Below, piece after piece: positions 61,768 through 64,000 of a stretch of 64,000 nt of DNA. The stretch is from positions 186,001-250,000 of the forward strand of contig NZ_JAICCF010000006.1 of assembly GCF_019492185.1 (NCBI RefSeq). The letters run 5' to 3'. A model generated the notes under the pieces. The model was given only the letters and a program-made list of their open reading frames with translations. It ran no database searches and was not told where the DNA came from. The DNA is from Chitinophaga rhizophila. GTDB taxonomy: Bacteria; Bacteroidota; Bacteroidia; Chitinophagales; Chitinophagaceae. How positions within the stretch are numbered: the stretch's first letter is position 1; every line of letters begins with the position of its first letter. Position numbers and translations under genes: made by a program.

Positions 61768-62601
61768 TTAGTTGAAGATTTTAGTGATACGTTCCGGCTT
61801 ATCCAGTACGGCATTGAAGAGGAGTTCCATGTCTATGCGACTATGTTCAGCGCCTTCATTTTCGGTGATGATGGCATGCCCACGGATGGAGCTGTCGGAG
61901 AACAGTACATTGCCTGCATCAGCGATATTGCTGACGTTCCTGAAAAGCAGTTTGTCGGTAACAGTTTCAACGGATTCTCTGAAGATGATCTTATGGTTAT
62001 CTATGATAACGATACTATCAATGAGGTTATCCAGATCACGTACCTGGTGGGTGGATATGACGATGCATTTATCGTCATTGACAGCAGCAGCAATGACTTT
62101 GCGGAACTGGCTTTTGGAAGGGATATCCAGGCCATTGGTAGGTTCATCCATAATCAGCATTTTAGTATTCGCAGCGAGGGCGAAGCTGATCAGTACTTTT
62201 TTCTTTTGTCCGTAGGACATATCTGTAAGACGCTGATCTGTAGGTATCTGAAATTCTTCCAGGTAGTTGTAGAATGCTTTTTTATCAAACAGCGGATAGA
62301 AGGGAGCATAGGTACTGAGATAACTTTTAATGCTTACCTGTGGCAAATAAAACTCTTCTGGTACCATGAAGAGGTTTTGCAGAAAGGCGGGCTGGCGGTA
62401 GCGTGATTCATAGCCTAACACTTTACAATGGCCGGCGTCAGGGAAGAGCAGACCTGCAATATGTTTGAGGAGACTGGATTTACCTGCACCATTCTTTCCC
62501 AGCAATCCGTATATGTGTCCGGCCTCCAGCTGCAGATTCAGATGCTCGAACAGGGGCTTGTTCTTCCTGTAGCTGAATGATAGATTCTGGATAGATATCA
62601 T
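61768..62601 (-). CDS. ABC transporter ATP-binding protein
   Basis: The 277-residue nucleotide-binding subunit shows Walker A GLLGKNGAGKSSLLKHI (about 35-50), a Q-loop near LFMVPEEFYLPQ, the signature MSYGQKKKVLISFALA, Walker B MLIMDEPTNGLD and the H-loop VISTHQV. A C-terminal extension (about 205-277) is typical of exporter ATPases. It is the first gene of the operon ATPase-permease-GntR-membrane protein. The start ATG (62601) lies 14 nt after the operator palindrome. The promoter at 62640-62671 places the operator at the transcription start. Confidence 0.94.
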   Translation of the reverse strand: MISIQNLSFSYRKNKPLFEHLNLQLEAGHIYGLLGKNGAGKSSLLKHIAGLLFPDAGHCKVLGYESRYRQPAFLQNLFMVPEEFYLPQVSIKSYLSTYAPFYPLFDKKAFYNYLEEFQIPTDQRLTDMSYGQKKKVLISFALAANTKMLIMDEPTNGLDIPSKSQFRKVIAAAVNDDKCIVISTHQVRDLDNLIDSIVIIDNHKIIFRESVETVTDKLLFRNVSNIADAGNVLFSDSSIRGHAIITENEGAEHSRIDMELLFNAVLDKPERITKIFN

Positions 62602-62614
62602 AGATTAGTGATTT

Positions 62615-62638
62615 AGTGTACTACTTACCTAGTACACT
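62615..62638. promoter_or_regulatory. YtrA-type operator palindrome
   Basis: AGTGTACTA and TAGTACACT form a perfect 9-bp inverted repeat around a 6-nt centre. Its outer AGTGTA...TACACT matches the site known for Bacillus subtilis YtrA (spacer 12 here, 13 there). It overlaps the expected transcription start of the ABC operon, a repressor-like position. Confidence 0.8.
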
Positions 62639-62639
62639 G

Positions 62640-62671
62640 TAAATGTAGACCGGATTTTTAAATTCCCAAAA
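62640..62671 (-). promoter_or_regulatory. Promoter of the ABC/GntR operon
   Basis: On the minus strand TTTTG (62671-62667) and TACATTTA (62647-62640) are spaced by 19 nt, fitting the Bacteroidota TTTG-N19-TAnnTTTG form with one mismatch. The operator lies just downstream. Confidence 0.6.
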
Positions 62672-62861
62672 GTTTTTTTGATCGGAAGGTGATATTTGGT
62701 GAAAAGGTGCTGGTAATCATGCGATAAAAAATTTGAAACCGGCGGGCGACTGGAGGAAGCGCAGTATTAGTACTCATTTAAGGGCTATACAGAATGAGTA
62801 ATTACTGATTGAATATTGACTTTGTCGAGCTAATTCTACACATTAAGACTATTTTATAAGC

Positions 62862-62869
62862 TATATTTG
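62862..62869 (+). promoter_or_regulatory. Bacteroidota -7 box before the gene at 62899
   Basis: TATATTTG is a perfect TAnnTTTG, 29 nt before the ATG. A -33 element at the right distance is not visible. Confidence 0.5.
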
Positions 62870-62898
62870 CTCAAGTGGTTTAAATAAATATATCCCCT

Positions 62899-63981
62899 AT
62901 GAAAGGCCCTATAGCAGTTGTGCTTTGTTTAAGCCTTTTATTTTCAGCGATTACGGCATCTGCTCAGTTCGTGAAGACGAAAGACCTGGAGAAGATGAAG
63001 AAACGAACAAGAATCATTGTGGTGAAAGAAAAACCTGATAAGAAGATCCTAAAGCAACTCGGCCGTACTTCCCCTGAAATGGCAAACGCTTACAAGCAAT
63101 CAATCCGACAATTAAATCAGGATTTCCCTGAAGCAGTGAGGCAATTCTGGACCGTAAATGGTAGCGCTACCATTGAAGTGCGAACGGAGAAAGAGATTGA
63201 AAAGATCAGGAAGAAGAATGACAGGACGAGCATTGTGATGGACATTCAGTCGCTGCATGTTAAACCAGGCGTAAAAAGCCGTTATGCGAAGATGACGCGT
63301 ACCTACACAGCACCATTATCCTGGCAGAAAGATCCTAAAGATCTGAGCATCCCGGTGATTAACATGACATTTATTGAAAACAATCCGCAATCCCCTTTTT
63401 ACATACAGAATATGTCTGACAGCTTCCCTGACTTCATAGATCTGGCAGTAGGCTTACGACTGGCTACATTTGTATTTAATGAGCAACTGGAAGGAAAGAC
63501 TAACACGATACTGCAGAAAAAGGTTAAACATAATGCGGTATTGATGAAGGGGAAAACCCTGGTGCTGTGTAAAGAATGGTTGGATGAAACATTTGAAGCG
63601 AAAATTGCCCAGAAAGACTATCCTTTTCCAATCAGGTATGTAACGCTGCCTGAACTTGAGGCTTTGGTACGGACTGACATCTACGACAATACGATTGTAG
63701 CATATGTGCCGGCAGGCGTATTCTCTACTTTTGACAAGAATGCACCTAGCATGGAGGTACATGTACCTGTTGTATTTGATCCTGTAAATGGGATGCCGCT
63801 GTGCCACTCGGATATCAGCGACCAGATGTTCCAGGCGTGGGGGTATTCACTGATTCCAAGGATGGGCAAATCTATAGTAGGCTTTAAGAAGATCAGGAAT
63901 GAAGATATCAGGCATTTTGCCAAGTCTATTACAGAAGGGGAAGAACAGGAGACGATTGAGGCCGGCATGGGCGGAGATTAG
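62899..63981 (+). CDS. Secreted protein of unknown function
   Basis: The 360-residue protein has a signal peptide (about 1-22, ending ASAQF), a basic, lysine-rich N-terminal region (about 25-60), and a mixed alpha/beta remainder with no motif I recognise. Notable segments are MTRTYTAPLSWQKDPKDL, FPDFIDLAVGLRLATFVFNEQLEG and PVVFDPVNGMPLCHSDISDQMF. The pattern of a long acidic/basic helix followed by strands suggests a globular periplasmic protein. It is divergent from the ABC operon. The stop codon lies 19 nt before the window end, so it is complete. No functional neighbours are visible. Confidence 0.75.
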   Translation: MKGPIAVVLCLSLLFSAITASAQFVKTKDLEKMKKRTRIIVVKEKPDKKILKQLGRTSPEMANAYKQSIRQLNQDFPEAVRQFWTVNGSATIEVRTEKEIEKIRKKNDRTSIVMDIQSLHVKPGVKSRYAKMTRTYTAPLSWQKDPKDLSIPVINMTFIENNPQSPFYIQNMSDSFPDFIDLAVGLRLATFVFNEQLEGKTNTILQKKVKHNAVLMKGKTLVLCKEWLDETFEAKIAQKDYPFPIRYVTLPELEALVRTDIYDNTIVAYVPAGVFSTFDKNAPSMEVHVPVVFDPVNGMPLCHSDISDQMFQAWGYSLIPRMGKSIVGFKKIRNEDIRHFAKSITEGEEQETIEAGMGGD

Positions 63982-64000
63982 CAGAATAAAGACCTTAAGT

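Overview
The window looks like chromosome of a Bacteroidota bacterium of the Chitinophagaceae, most likely Chitinophaga or a close relative. The grounds are two SusC/SusD outer-membrane pairs, many signal-peptide and lipoprotein ORFs without Shine-Dalgarno sequences, promoter boxes of the Bacteroidota type TAnnTTTG, several DUF1080/ThuA/Gfo-Idh sugar genes, and a Bacteroidota-type ribonuclease Y next to zapA. GC content looks mid-40s. The genus is inferred from gene content, not from a marker gene. I found no tRNA, rRNA, CRISPR array, insertion sequence or prophage.

Layout. 0-7 kb is housekeeping: the end of pheT, a small coiled-coil gene plus zapA, a probable structured RNA, rny, a secreted DUF1080 protein, an scpB with a very long acidic tail, and atpG. 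7-18 kb is accessory: a WG-repeat protein, a DJ-1/PfpI protein, SusCD pair 1 divergent from a double-DUF1080 gene with two LacI-type operators between them, a DUF885 lipoprotein and a YjbR/MmcQ protein. 18.16-18.89 kb is a non-coding tandem array of 132-bp units. 19-28 kb holds a TSUP transporter, a small membrane protein and a complete six-gene ebo operon (eboA to eboF). 28-35 kb holds an unusual cytochrome c / bL12-like / FG-GAP lipoprotein and SusCD pair 2. 35.7-37.8 kb is the prfH-rtcB2 RNA repair and ribosome rescue pair.

38.7-46.8 kb is a co-oriented set for oxidative sugar handling: Gfo/Idh oxidoreductase, TIM-barrel isomerase, cytochrome c lipoprotein, DUF1080 hydrolase, ThuA protein, and a five-part ThuA/sugar dehydrogenase/PKD/cytochrome c/C-terminal sandwich lipoprotein. 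Together they suggest that a glycoside is oxidised to a 3-keto form, with electrons passed to c-type haem, cleaved by DUF1080 enzymes, and the keto-sugar processed further. 47-51 kb has a GT2 glycosyltransferase with a polytopic membrane partner and a DUF4253 lipoprotein. 51-55 kb is secA. 55-57 kb is a Septu-like PtuA/PtuB defence pair. 57-60 kb is deoC, a SPOR protein and an M20 peptidase. 60-62.6 kb is a GntR(YtrA)/ABC transporter operon with a perfect palindromic operator. The window ends with a secreted protein of unknown function.

The most notable items are the complete ebo cluster with an 11-bp repeat array that recurs 25 kb away, the bL12-domain fusion, the ScpB acidic tail grown from 99-bp repeats, the 132-bp array, the sugar-oxidation cluster, the two rescue/defence pairs, and the RNA candidate downstream of zapA.
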